Source: Rugalucina vietnamica
Lineage: Eukaryota > Mollusca > Bivalvia > Lucinida > Lucinidae
DNA length: 64,000 nucleotides
Assembly: GCA_964017185.1 (NCBI GenBank)
Contig: OZ024875.1
Coordinates: forward strand, 45,959,986-46,023,985
Direction: 5' to 3'
Part shown: positions 21,868 to 32,600 of the stretch, piece after piece
Layout of the letters: each line of letters begins with the position of its first letter
Numbering within the stretch: the stretch's first letter is position 1
Program-made: the position numbers and the translations under genes
The notes under the pieces: model-generated
What the model saw: only the letters and a program-made list of their open reading frames with translations
Databases searched by the model: none
Told to the model about the DNA's origin: nothing

Positions 21868-22476
21868 ATATATTCTTTCTGTGGTTATGTAAATTCAATC
21901 GGTAATGCGAGCTGTAAAAAGACAACAATTAAAACATTTTCTGTAAGAATTCACACGGCTGACTTTAGAGGTGTCGCTGTGAGAGAATTAATTAGACCAC
22001 CTTTGTTGAAAATCATTGTTAAGTTTTAAAGAGATGGCGCGATAAGAAAACAATACTTACTGAATATAATTTGAACCTACAGTGAACGAGTGAACCTTGA
22101 ATACTTCTAGTTTTATTACAATTTAAGACAAACATAACAATAGGTTTAAAGGTGATCGACGAAAAACTGCAACAATATTTAAAGGCCAGCCGGTAATGCA
22201 GTGCAGATAGAAATCAAATCGTTTACTAAAGGACGTCTTATTTGTCTTCCATTTTAAACAAACTGTATTGTTGCATCTGTTATAGTTGTCTGGTGCTTGA
22301 GAATTGATGCCAAGTAAAATGAACTTCGGATACTTATTCAAGCAGTTACAACAATTAACATTCTTCAGTTGTTCGAATTATTTAAATTTCATTGTGCATC
22401 GTGTTATACTTTCCAAGTTTGATTTTTATTGAAGGTTCTAATCTAAAACGATGAATTTGATGACTCGGGCGAGGAT
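21868..22476. other. Upstream of the two-exon gene
   Basis: Likely holds the 5' UTR or promoter of the gene starting at 22477. No motif I can defend. Confidence 0.35.
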
Positions 22477-23743
22477 ATGACAGCCCAACATGCGGTAGAA
22501 AACTTAGCGATGATACCATGTTTTGATCTCTGTGACACAACTGATCATCAGAACTTACAACAAGACATTGAAACAATGTCGGAGCTACTGAGTACCACGA
22601 AGAAGAAGTACATCGAGAACTGGAGACAGACGGTGTGTCAGCATATGGAGAGTGGAACTATCTGTAAAGTGACCATATCAGAAATGACACCAGAACCTGG
22701 TGGATATATAACAAGCTACATCAAACCCTCGAAAGAACACGAAAAAGCTATGGTAATTATGTGTCTACGTTTAATCACGCTGTAAATGTCTGATAAATGT
22801 TAATTGTTGGCAGACTTGACAAGTATAAACAAATATTGATACTCAATTCGATTTTGTCTTTTGTAAACAAATGTTAGTAGGTATTACTTTTATTTAAACT
22901 AAATCTTTCTATACAGTCGTCATTGATAATCACAGCACGCGATCATAACCTGAAATATGTACGGTTTAAGATACAAAGATACACTTTTTAATTGTGACGT
23001 TAACGCGTAAAAGCCTGAAAACATGACAACACATATTTCTTGTAAACAAGATACACACGTTATTAGAAGAGACGGTTGTAGAACATAAATGAGAATAGGC
23101 AGCATTTTCTATGATAACATTTATTGCTAACATTTATCGTTTGTTTCAGGCTTCACGCAGTCCACAACCAACATCTGAAAACATTTCACCTAGTCACCTA
23201 CCCACTGTCAAGTTTGGGTACTCACACGGAAGTGAGGAACTGAAGAAGAGTCACAAATCCCGAAGCGCAAAACACGAAGTTTCACGAACAATTCTACCAC
23301 CGTCTCCAAACGGAATGCTGGTGCAAAACGGCGCAAAAGAGAAACATAGCACACTCGACCGAAAATCTAATACTCTTAAAACACTTGATAACAATGTCCG
23401 TTACAACAATGAACAAGTTATAGTAGACCCACAGAATAATATAGTTGATGAAACTGAAGATCGACCAAGGAGGAGTTCGCAGATCGCAAAAGAGATTTAC
23501 GATAGATATAACATGCAGTCACGTTCGAATACCTTTACAAATATGAATCAGTTTAGCATGCCCTGGCGGAATAAAACGTTCCTGACATTACCAGTAAGAT
23601 TCAACGATAGTGCGAGACGGAAACATATCAAACAATTAGCACGTGATAAGACTTCTCTGTCAAGCAGAAAGGAAACACTTAGTAGTAGTGTTCTGACAAA
23701 TGAAAGTAGGATCAAATTCTACGACTGGGATGAAGGATTATGA
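22477..23743 (+). CDS. Two-exon gene of unknown function
   Basis: Exons 22477-22752 and 23150-23743, joined in phase 0 (donor ATG/GTAATT, acceptor TTGTTTCAG), give 289 residues. I do not recognise a family. The first part is mildly acidic and helical (DIETMSELLSTTKKKYIENW). The second is basic, Ser- and Asn-rich and looks disordered, with PRRSSQ, RRKHIKQLARDK and a C-terminal IKFYDWDEGL. No signal peptide or membrane span is seen, so it is probably intracellular, cytoplasmic or nuclear. The ATG is preceded by an in-frame TAA at 22444, which supports this start unless an unseen upstream exon exists. Candidate AATAAA signals lie near 23999 and 24063. Confidence 0.6.
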
Positions 23744-24206
23744 AGGAAAATATCACAAACAAAATTCAGTGCGTCCAAACCATGAACGGCCTAGTATAGG
23801 AAAGCAAAGTGATCCTCTTTTGGACATTAAATCAGTAGGAATATCATGAATCCTTCATAGTTTCAAAGGTATTTGCTATTATCTACGTTGTTCTCATAAT
23901 GACATGAAGTGCTATTAATATTTCGAATCCAGACGGGTTGTAAAGGTTGCCTGAAATATTGTATCGTTGGATCATTCTATTGAAGAAGAAAAAGAAGAAA
24001 TAAACAATAGATTATGAAAAAGCAAACCGGAGAGATTCGTACAAATGGACATGTAATGGATGAATAAATACTGTTCGTCCTCCGGACCCTTTGTTCTTCT
24101 TTAAACGGGACTTTGTGTTCTAAACGTCTGAGATCTCGCCAAACATTCATTACGTAGGAATAACAAAATGTCTGGAGCTGATGCAGATAAGGTTTTGATA
24201 GCTTAA

Positions 24207-24427
24207 CTCATTTATGCCTGGCGTCCCTTTTATGGGACAAAGGCAAACAGAATAGCCCCAGATGCGACGCCGCAGAACGCGGCGTCCCATCTGGGGCTAT
24301 TCTGTTTGCTTAGAGAATTTTCATCGAAAAATTGAATAAAATTTAGAATTTGCACCTGATGCCCCTAAGAACTGAAGTGGACTCACCCAAATGATATTGA
24401 AGGGAAAATCCATTCGTCAAGTATGGG
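24207..24427. mobile_element. TTAA-flanked hairpin MITE, copy 2
   Basis: The same family as 9141-9362, with TTAA on both flanks (24203-24206, 24428-24431) and GACGCCGCAGAACGCGGCGT at the hairpin tip. Confidence 0.75.
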
Positions 24428-24536
24428 TTAATTGTAAATGTCTGACAAACTTGAAACCGATGGAAGTGGTGGTAAACCATGAAAACCAAATCTCAATTAC
24501 CTGTTTTAAAAGAAATCTTTGTCAGCATTTCAATAT

Positions 24537-24772
24537 TTTTCAATCAGCTTAACGTCCCTTTCAAGATTATTTCAGCTCTATGAGACGGGCCAATTAGTGG
24601 GTGGGGCGAAAACGGGAGAACCCCGAGAAAAACCACCTGACACACCCGCAAGCAGAACTTGGCTTGTCTCCCATGTGGCCAGAGTCGGGCTAGAACCCAC
24701 AACAGACACAGCGGTGAGATTATCGAGTGATTAAGAAACAGCGCTCTTAACCGATCGGCCACGGGGGCCGCC
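24537..24772 (-). mobile_element. tRNA-derived SINE
   Basis: Minus strand. A-box TGGCCGATCGGTTAAGAG (24745-24762) and B-box GGGTTCTAGCCC (24689-24700) at tRNA spacing, Leu/Ser-like, then a non-tRNA body and a GGGACGTTAAGC 3' end typical of metazoan SINEs. Confidence 0.78.
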
Positions 24773-24990
24773 TTGGCAATATTTAATTAAGCTAATCTGG
24801 ATATAATGTAATGTGTTGATGATGGACACATTTATTGCCGCCTAGATTACTTCAAAGTTGGTAAAGATTTCCAACACAGAATAACCAATTACAAAATTTG
24901 CAATAAAAGTCAACAACAAGGTATCTTAATATAATCATGATTATGAAAAACATATGTTCAATATAAATCATGCGAACGAACCAATAACTA

Positions 24991-27264
24991 TACTGAAAAT
25001 CAGAAGTCTTGCACCACCCTGTTTTTGTTATTTTGTATAATTTTAAAAGTAGAATTATATTTTACTAACATTATTTTTGGATAATTCCAACATCAAATCT
25101 TTGACTTTGCAGCAAATTCAAAAATGTGAATGATATTGCAAAATGTTTGGGGCAAAAAGTGTAAAATTGCAATTTTGGGGAAAAATTGATTACCTATGAA
25201 ATTTTTCAATGAGTTTCCAGTGTACATGCAATCTGCATCATGGCAGTAGCAGAAAAACAACACAACATTTTGAATTTTAGAGAATTCGGAATTTTTACAA
25301 AATTTTGAAAAATGGCTTTTTCGGAAAATTAACCGATTATTTAAAAAATTTCCTTTTAAGGATGTTCGCTGCTAACATTTGACATTTCGGAACTTCCGGA
25401 TTTTCTTTTGTTGAATATCTCGTAAACGGTTGCAGATATTTTCATAATATTTTATATTTAGATACATATTGATGATGTGCATTGAATGAGCTATGAAAAT
25501 TGTCAATCTAAGAAACTTCATTTTTTCGTCCCATTTTCTGCAACTTCTCAGAAATTTTTAGTTGTCAGTAAAATTTAGGGGGTAGGGTAGATTAAACTTG
25601 AATATTACACATCTTCAAATTAATTGCACTAGTTCGATGTTTATTTTAGCAGCAGTATATGTGTACATGGTCTTCTAAGTCAGTTTTTTTGTCTTTCGTG
25701 TGCTGGTTTTAAAATTTTCGGTGGTTTTATGAAATGGGCTTTAAGAAACAAAACAGCCGAAAAAAGGCTGAAAATGGCATTTTCAAGTTGTTGGTTCTCT
25801 CTTATATGCACACTACCCTATATATTTCTTTCTTTTATTCGAACAATATTACCAAGTTCTATGTTGTGTGAAAATACAAGAAAAAGTTTGAATCAACAAA
25901 TATGGATTTGGCACATTTTGAAATAGAGTTTTTCCGACTTTTCAAGTCTGGGGGTAGGGTTGGAAAAGGAATCGTAAAATTCTGTAATCCACTTCAATTT
26001 GCAAATTTTTCTATGCTTTTGGTCCCAAATAGTCTGCGTTACGTAAATATTATGACTTTTGAAAGCATTCTAGGTGTATTTTTGTTCAAGACAGGTATGT
26101 TTCAAAGAATTAAAAATTAAATTAATTTTACCAAATTTAAAACATGGTGCTCACATGTCTCATTCAAAGGCATGTAGCTCAAAGGCATGTAGCTTGAAAA
26201 ATGCACACTACCCTATATAAATTTTGTTTTCAAATGTCTTGTGTTGTATTTTGGAATCAAAAAAGAGTGGTTAGAAAAAAGTTTGAATACTTTTTCATTG
26301 GCAGCAAACATCCTTAACTGCAAAGAAAACAAAACAAATCTGCATTCTTAGGTAAGCACATACCCCACTTGACACTTTTGACAAGTTTCATAAACAGAAG
26401 TCATAGTCGTTTCCTGTACTTCCGGTTTGTATGCAGGAATATTTAATTTTGATTTTACAACTACCATTTAGTAATTTTCGAGATTTTTATGTGCCATTGT
26501 ACTGTTTTAATATTGAACAACTTGCATCATACAGTTATTTGCTGGGGACAAAACAAACAGTCCAAGCCAAGCAGCGTAAAGACGGTGCTTTATTTGGTAC
26601 AGTTTTAAAACAACAGCAAAGTGCAATAAATAAAGCACCGACTTTACGCTGCTTTCCTGCAACAATTTTCTTTGTTCCTATCAATTTATTGTTTTGGACA
26701 AAATGTTCTATCCTCACTCTTTACAATGGCACATAAAAACTTCAACAAACAGAAAATCAGAATTAAAATTTCTTGCAGACAGACCGGAAGTACAGCAAAC
26801 GGATATGACTTCTGTTTATGAAACTTGTCAAAAGAGTCAGGTGAGGTATGTGCTTCCTTGTCATAGCCTTAGAATGCATTTGTTTAGTTTTGGTTGCTGT
26901 TTAAAGGAAATTTTCCAAACCATCGGTTAATTTTCTAAAAATGTAATTTTTCAAAATTTTGTAAAAACTTCAAATTCTCTAAAATTCAAAATGTTTTTTG
27001 TTTTTCTGCTACTGTCATGATGCTGCAGATCACATATACATGTACAATAAAAACTCATTGAAAATTTTATTTGATAATCAGTTTTTCCCCAAAATTGCAT
27101 TTTTACACTTTTGTCCAACAAATTTTGCAATATCGTTAACATTATTGAATTTGCTGCAAAGTCAAAGATTTGATATTGGAACTAACCAAAAATAATGTTA
27201 GTAATAAAACAATTCTACAGTGTATTTAATCTACAGGGTGGTGCAAGATTTTTGAGTTTCAGTC
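24991..27264. mobile_element. Giant palindrome with a nested TTAA insertion
   Basis: Outer ends ACTGAAAATCAGAAGTCTTG and CAAGATTTTTGAGTTTCAGT. With the insert at 25360-26313 removed, the arms pair from the ends to a centre near 26605 (GCAGCGTAAAG and CTTTACGCTGC), about 650 bp each. No coding potential beyond chance frames. Confidence 0.8.
25360..26313. mobile_element. 954-bp TTAA-flanked insertion
   Basis: Inverted ends GGATGTTCGCTGC and GCAGCAAACATCC, with TTAA on both sides (25356-25359, 26314-26317). The right arm of the host palindrome lacks it. Confidence 0.8.
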
Positions 27265-28394
27265 TATGATACATTGTTTTAGTGCATGATTTCAACTTCA
27301 AGCTATCGCAAGTTTCCAATTTGATTATGAATTTCAATTTTAAACCGTTGTGTTAGACGATTTGTTTAGCCCTACTACGTGTAGGGATTAATCTAATTCT
27401 TATAGGTATAAAGGTTACTACAAACTTAACATAAGCAGTCATAATCTGAAATAACAAATACAACAATGTAGCTTACTATAATAATTTTGAATTTATCTTT
27501 GCTGCCTCGCTAATGTCAAGCAACGATAACACAATAACATAGTTTATTTGAAAGCCGTCATTTAGACTAAAACAAACATATAGGCTTTAAACGAATGGCG
27601 AAGTACATATTGTGATGGTATGGTAGAAGGCTTAAAAATTCCATTTGAATGTCTCTCGCATAAGCAATGTAGACCTCCTCCCATTCACAAATGTTTGTGA
27701 AGATTTTCACGTCATACTTGAAAATTAGTTTGGGTCACTTTTATACATCCGGATATTAATCTGTTACTTAGCCATTCGAAAATATCCTCTATCTGCCACT
27801 ATGTCGTGCGAATAAACCACGGTTAATCAGCTAGTGTATTGTACAGATAATAATAATAGTAATGCTATGGAATAGCTTAAAGGTCATATCCAAAGGTTTT
27901 GATTTTATAATACTGAAGTAAACATTGATAAAAGGAACTGATTGCCGAAAACCTCACCAAATTATCATGATACGTCCCGGAGATAGCTTAATTTGCAATT
28001 TGGTATTTTATCTCATGAATATTCATTAGTGCCACTATGACATCATAGAAGCACATAGGAAATTTTGAATATCATACAAACAAACAATTAAAACAAACAA
28101 CATAACATTTGAAAATAATTATAAACCATTTATCAACTGAATGTGTAAGTTTCAAAACTTTAAGTGAATTTTTCGGTTTTTAATTTTTTGCCAAGGGAGA
28201 CTACTCTCACGTAAATATAATGTTGACATTCAAATACGGTCCCATATCTCTTTAGTCGATGGGTATACGTATTTAGGTTTAGTTTTCGATAAACAAGTCG
28301 CTAGAACAAATGTGTTCAGCAGACAAAGAATAAGAATGTTCTAAAATAACGTTTGTATATCCCCTTTAATGATACAAATTCGCCCCAATAATGT
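27265..28394. other. No feature seen
   Basis: AT-rich sequence without supported frames or clear repeats. Confidence 0.45.
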
Positions 28395-28546
28395 TACAAA
28401 AGTCATCACGATTTGTCGATGCTATTTGTAAATACTGTTCCAGCAAAAGGATTGTTTTGAACAAGACATTGACACTCTCATTACTTCCATGAACAGAATA
28501 AGACATTACACTTTTGTATAGCATAATGATTAAATTTTGCCTATAG

Positions 28547-28963
28547 TGCCGGCCCCACTGCGCTTAAGATCGCTTAAGGTCGCTATACGATTGTCTAACT
28601 ATTAATTTGGGGGTCATTTCTTTTGTCCCGATATGTAAATTAAGAAAGCAGAAATACATTGAAAAACATTTAACATATTTACATGCACAGCCTTATCACA
28701 AAATTAATGATTATACAATCGTACGTTTGCTTACGATTCAGTGGGGCCGTCACTTAAAATGCCGGTCCCACTGCGCTTAAGATCGCTATATGATTCTCTA
28801 AATAATAATTTGGGGGTCATTTCTTTGGCCCTGATATGCAAATTAAGAAAGCATAAATACGCTGGAAAACATTTTACATAATTTGCATGCACAGTCTTAT
28901 CACAACACTAATGATTGCACAATCGTACTATTGCTTACGATTCAGTGGGACTGGCGTTTAAGT
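28547..28963. mobile_element. Two directly adjacent MITE copies
   Basis: Copies 28547-28755 and 28757-28963, both GCCGGYCCCACTGCGCTTAA to TTACGATTCAGTGGG, lie head to tail and differ by point changes and a small deletion. Confidence 0.75.
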
Positions 28964-29089
28964 CACGTTAAACAAGTCATTAAGATTTGTGTGTACTGTT
29001 TGAAAATGTTGTTCCGGACAGGGACTGTTTTATGCTACTGCCCTGTATAACGATTTCTTCAATATTTCTATGAGCAGTAAGACATAATA

Positions 29090-29416
29090 TAGTTCGGCAA
29101 ATGGGTCACTGTATGGGCGGCAACTTTAATATTCATATCTGGGCGTGGTCGGCTAGTCCATCTGTTCAAGTAGGGAGATAATAGAAAAGTCAAATTCAGT
29201 CAGCCTAGAGCGCTGTCACATATTTTACCGTTAAAGATCAGCTACCTATTTTGTCCAATCCAGTAAACTAGACAAACTCGGCTTTTCATTATAACGGACA
29301 ACATGTGAGTTGAGTCTTTCAACCTTTAGCTTTTACCTTGGTCAAAAGTAGACCATACCCAATAACGTATTCATAAGGTAACGCCCATACAGTGACCTAT
29401 TTGCCGAGCTATACTT
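29090..29416. mobile_element. MITE with about 32-bp inverted ends
   Basis: TATAGTTCGGCAAATGGGTC and the complement GTGACCTATTTGCCGAGCTA; inner CTGTATGGGCG pairs with CGCCCATACAG. Confidence 0.75.
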
Positions 29417-29445
29417 TTGTAGAACATAATGATTCACTTTCGCAT

Positions 29446-29672
29446 ATAGGACTCGTCACACATATGCGAAAATCTCTCGACGTAGACTTGCGATTATTTG
29501 CGAAAATTGTTTTTTGTTGTTTGATTTATTGCTTTAATCCCAATCAACAGCTATGGTCATGTCGATAACTTAGATGTTAAAATGGACGTAAAGCAATAAT
29601 TTAAACAAACATAAAACCCTTTACGCGATAAAACGCAAGTCTACGTCGAGGGATTTTTGCTTAAGTGTGACG
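29446..29672. mobile_element. MITE with about 42-bp inverted ends
   Basis: ACTCGTCACACATATGCGAA and AAGTGTGACGAGGCC, inner CGACGTAGACTTGCG pairing with CGCAAGTCTACGTCG. Confidence 0.75.
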
Positions 29673-29994
29673 AGGCCGTAAGTCATCAAGATTTGTATAA
29701 GTATACTGTTTGAAAACATTGTTCCAGAAAGGGACTGTTTTATGCTAATGAGCTGTATAACAGCGTCCTTACTATTTCCATGCTTTAAAGCAGAATAAGA
29801 CCTAACAGTTTTGTATAGCATAGCGATTCAATTTTGTCACGTAAGATTTGTATATACTGTTTGAAAACGTTGTTCCAGACAGGCACTGTTTTATGCTTTT
29901 TATGCGACTGTATGACGACGTGAGTATAACACACTATTTCATACCGTAACGCTATTATATAGAAGATCCAAACTCGCCTCAGTAACGTTACAAA

Positions 29995-30240
29995 TGAGCC
30001 TGTGCATGAGAAAACCAACAATCTGGGGTTCCGACCGGGTCTGACACAAACCAGGCTGTACAGTTACAAAAGGCAGCTAGAAGTTTGAAATTTCAGATTT
30101 GCGAAGAAGAGGGATTGTACATGTACTATCCGTGTAGCGAAAGCAAAGGCGCTGATCAGCTTCGCAGTTACTACTGCGAAGCTGATCAGAGCCTTTGTTT
30201 TCGCCTATGCAGATTGTTGGTTTTCCCATGCAGCGGTTCG
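29995..30240 (+). mobile_element. Family A MITE in the 165-bp satellite (A6)
   Basis: TGAGCCTGTGCATGAGAAAA to CCCATGCAGCGGTTCG with AA flanks; complete hairpin. Confidence 0.8.
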
Positions 30241-30625
30241 AATGTTATTAGGATTTGTCTATACTGTTTCAAAATCTTGTTCCAGCAAAGGAATTGTTTC
30301 GTGCTAATGAACTGTATAACTACGCCCCCAATATTTCTAAGAACGGAATGAGCAAGAGCGCAAATATTGTTTTGCATAATGGTTGCACTTCGACTAAATC
30401 ACTTTACACTTATCATCAAGATTTATCTATACTGTTTGAAAATGTTAATCCAGCAAAGGAATTACTTTGTGCTACTGAACTAGAAGACACTGACGCCCTC
30501 ACTGCATCCATCTGGAAGTCTGGGTTCCGAACCTCCAGGCTGCTGAACTGAGGTAACTTCGGTCGGCGATGCTGAAACAGAGAGAAAGGAAAGCGTTATG
30601 TACATGTAACTCGTATATTGTAAAA

Positions 30626-30862
30626 TGAGCCGCGACGCGAGAAAACCGGTCTTCGGGGTTTCCGACCAGGTCCAACACAAACCGGCCTGTACAAGCTCAG
30701 AAAAGAGCTAGAAGCTTGAAATTTCTGATTTAAGTAGAAGAGGAATTGTACTATCCGAGTAGCGAAAACAAAGGCGCTGATCAGCTTCGCGGTTACCGCG
30801 AAGCTGATCTGCGCCTTTGTTTTCGCCTAGGCAAAAATCCGGTTTTCTCATGACGCGGCTCA
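30626..30862 (+). mobile_element. Family A MITE (A7)
   Basis: TGAGCCGCGACGCGAGAAAA to TCATGACGCGGCTCA with AA flanks; a perfect CGCGGTTACCGCG hairpin tip. Confidence 0.82.
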
Positions 30863-31265
30863 AATGATGTATCCATCTTGAGTCCGGAAACAAATCTTCA
30901 ATGAAAAATGCATTGGGCGTGCCTGTAACAATGTTTTGTTGGATGAAATGTGTGTGCATGTTTTGAAGGGTATTTCGTGGGTGTACGTTAAATCAAATTA
31001 TAACAAAAATCTAAATAAAAAATCCACAAACTGATAGGTAATAAGTAGCAAACTATCAGTGATAACTGATTAAATACGTTAGAAACAACAATACAGTTTG
31101 CGGTTTTTTTTCTGAATAGAAGACATGATTGCTGCTATCGTTGCGTTCAAGATACGGTTTCAATTCCTCAATACTGCAAGTACGGTGACATCGACTCCTC
31201 GGGGCATTTCCGATTGCAGTTTATTCGTAATGTTAATAAGAACGATAACCAGATCTTGTAATCCC

Positions 31266-31530
31266 ATCAGGAAAACATGTCCGTGCAATGAATATCCCCC
31301 TATAATAGTAAAACTGGCGTATGCAGGTGTATACCTATTTTTCTTATTTTTGCTCCAAAACATAGATTGTGGGTACTCGTTAGCACCGCCTCGCCGAGGC
31401 GGTTCTAACGTGTACCCATAATCTCTTTTTGAGCAAAAATAAGAAAAATATCAAAATTTTTCAGCTGAAAAATTTCAATTTTTAAAGCTCAAAAATCTCT
31501 GTTTATTGCATGGGCAAGTTTTCGTAATGA
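31266..31530 (+). mobile_element. Family F MITE, near-complete (F3)
   Basis: CATCAGGAAAACATGTCCGT to GCAAGTTTTCGTAATG with an intact AGAACCGCCTCGCCGAGGCG-type hairpin. The best reference copy in the window. Confidence 0.82.
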
Positions 31531-31875
31531 ATAAACAATAAACGTATGCTACAGAGGTGACAAGAAACTATTAATTTTCTCCTATTTCAAAACTTCAGGT
31601 GCATATTTACAAACATGTTGCTTAGTTACAGAATCAATCAATAATAATAAAAAAGGCTATATTCAGTACTATGTTAGTAATGATAGTCACTGCATAAAAG
31701 TAAATGTTAAGTTAGATAAAATTAGCCTAAAATCCTGAAAGAGAGATTCTTGCCAAGAAAGAATCTTGCGAAACCCGTCCCCGCAATTATTGGAGTAGAT
31801 TAAGGCAAATAGAAGTTCATGTTCATTCGATTGAGGGCGATGTGTAGGTGCCTTATAAATTGTTATACATGGATG

Positions 31876-32101
31876 AGATCCCGAGACAAATATCCTTCAG
31901 GAAAACATGTCAATGAAATGTATACCCCTAAGGGCCCTTTAAACCCCTCTTTTATATAGCGAAAATGGCGGTTCTATCGTATACTCACAATCAATGTTTT
32001 GAACGAAAATAAGAAAAATATCAGAAATTTGCTGCTGAACATTTTCATTTTTAGAACTTTAAAATTCTGTGTATATTACATGGACATGTTTTCGTAATGC
32101 C
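31876..32101 (+). mobile_element. Family F MITE, hairpin deleted (F4)
   Basis: CAGGAAAACATGTCAATGAA to GGACATGTTTTCGTAATG; the central hairpin is lost. Confidence 0.72.
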
Positions 32102-32318
32102 TGGTGTTTTGTTACTTTTCAGTGCATACACCAACAAACAAATATAGGTAGGCAAAGATTATGAATAAGTATGGATAGATAATTTTCACATGATATAGTA
32201 TATACTTGTGAGGATGGGATAATAAGGGGAAAGCCGAAGAAAAACCCGAGAAATGGTTACAAGGGACAAATGGCATATGCTTAAGCATTGTTATTTCGCA
32301 GCCATTAAGCAGCACATA

Positions 32319-32600
32319 TCATATTTCTTTCTGACCATCCGGTGGTGTTGGCACTTCATCGTCGACTGTTTTGTGAGAGAAACTCGACATGGCAAAGTTG
32401 TCGTGACCGTCAATGTTGTTCTGACCATCCGGTGGTGTTGGCACTTCATCGTCGACTGCTTTGTGAGAGAAACTCGACATGGCAAAGTTGTCGTGACCGT
32501 CAATGTGGTTTGGCGTGTCGGTAATCAGGGGTCCCCTAGAATCGTGGACAAGGGAGTGGGCAAAGTCTGTCAGGGCGCCAAAGTTCAAACGATGTCGCTT
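32319..32600 (-). CDS. Mucin-like gene, terminal exon with duplicated 30-residue motif
   Basis: Encodes KRHRLNFGALTDFAHSL and then two copies of a unit containing GHDNFAMSSFSHK and DDEVPTPPDGQ, ending at TGA. The units (32331-32420 and 32421-32510) differ at 2 of 90 bases, so the duplication is recent and in frame. Acceptor TTCACTAACAACAG. Confidence 0.7.
   Translation of the reverse strand, partial: KRHRLNFGALTDFAHSLVHDSRGPLITDTPNHIDGHDNFAMSSFSHKAVDDEVPTPPDGQNNIDGHDNFAMSSFSHKTVDDEVPTPPDGQKEI

Larger units (their letters stand above)
28395..30487 (+). repeat. About 165-bp satellite array broken by MITEs
   Basis: Six related units start with an AAGATTTGTxTATACTGTTT-type motif at about 28402, 28980, 29684, 29843, 30249 and 30417. 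Each has a CCAG(A/C)AAGG block and an ATGCTAATGAxCTGTATAAC block. Four separate insertions (28547-28963, 29090-29416, 29446-29672, 29995-30240) interrupt it. Confidence 0.65.

Noticed and set aside
24680-24772. tRNA-Leu/Ser gene
   Set aside because: A and B boxes are present, but the stem pairing of a functional tRNA is missing and the sequence continues into a SINE body.
28395-30487. CRISPR-like array
   Set aside because: Units are about 165 bp, diverged and without short spacers; the interruptions are MITEs in animal DNA.
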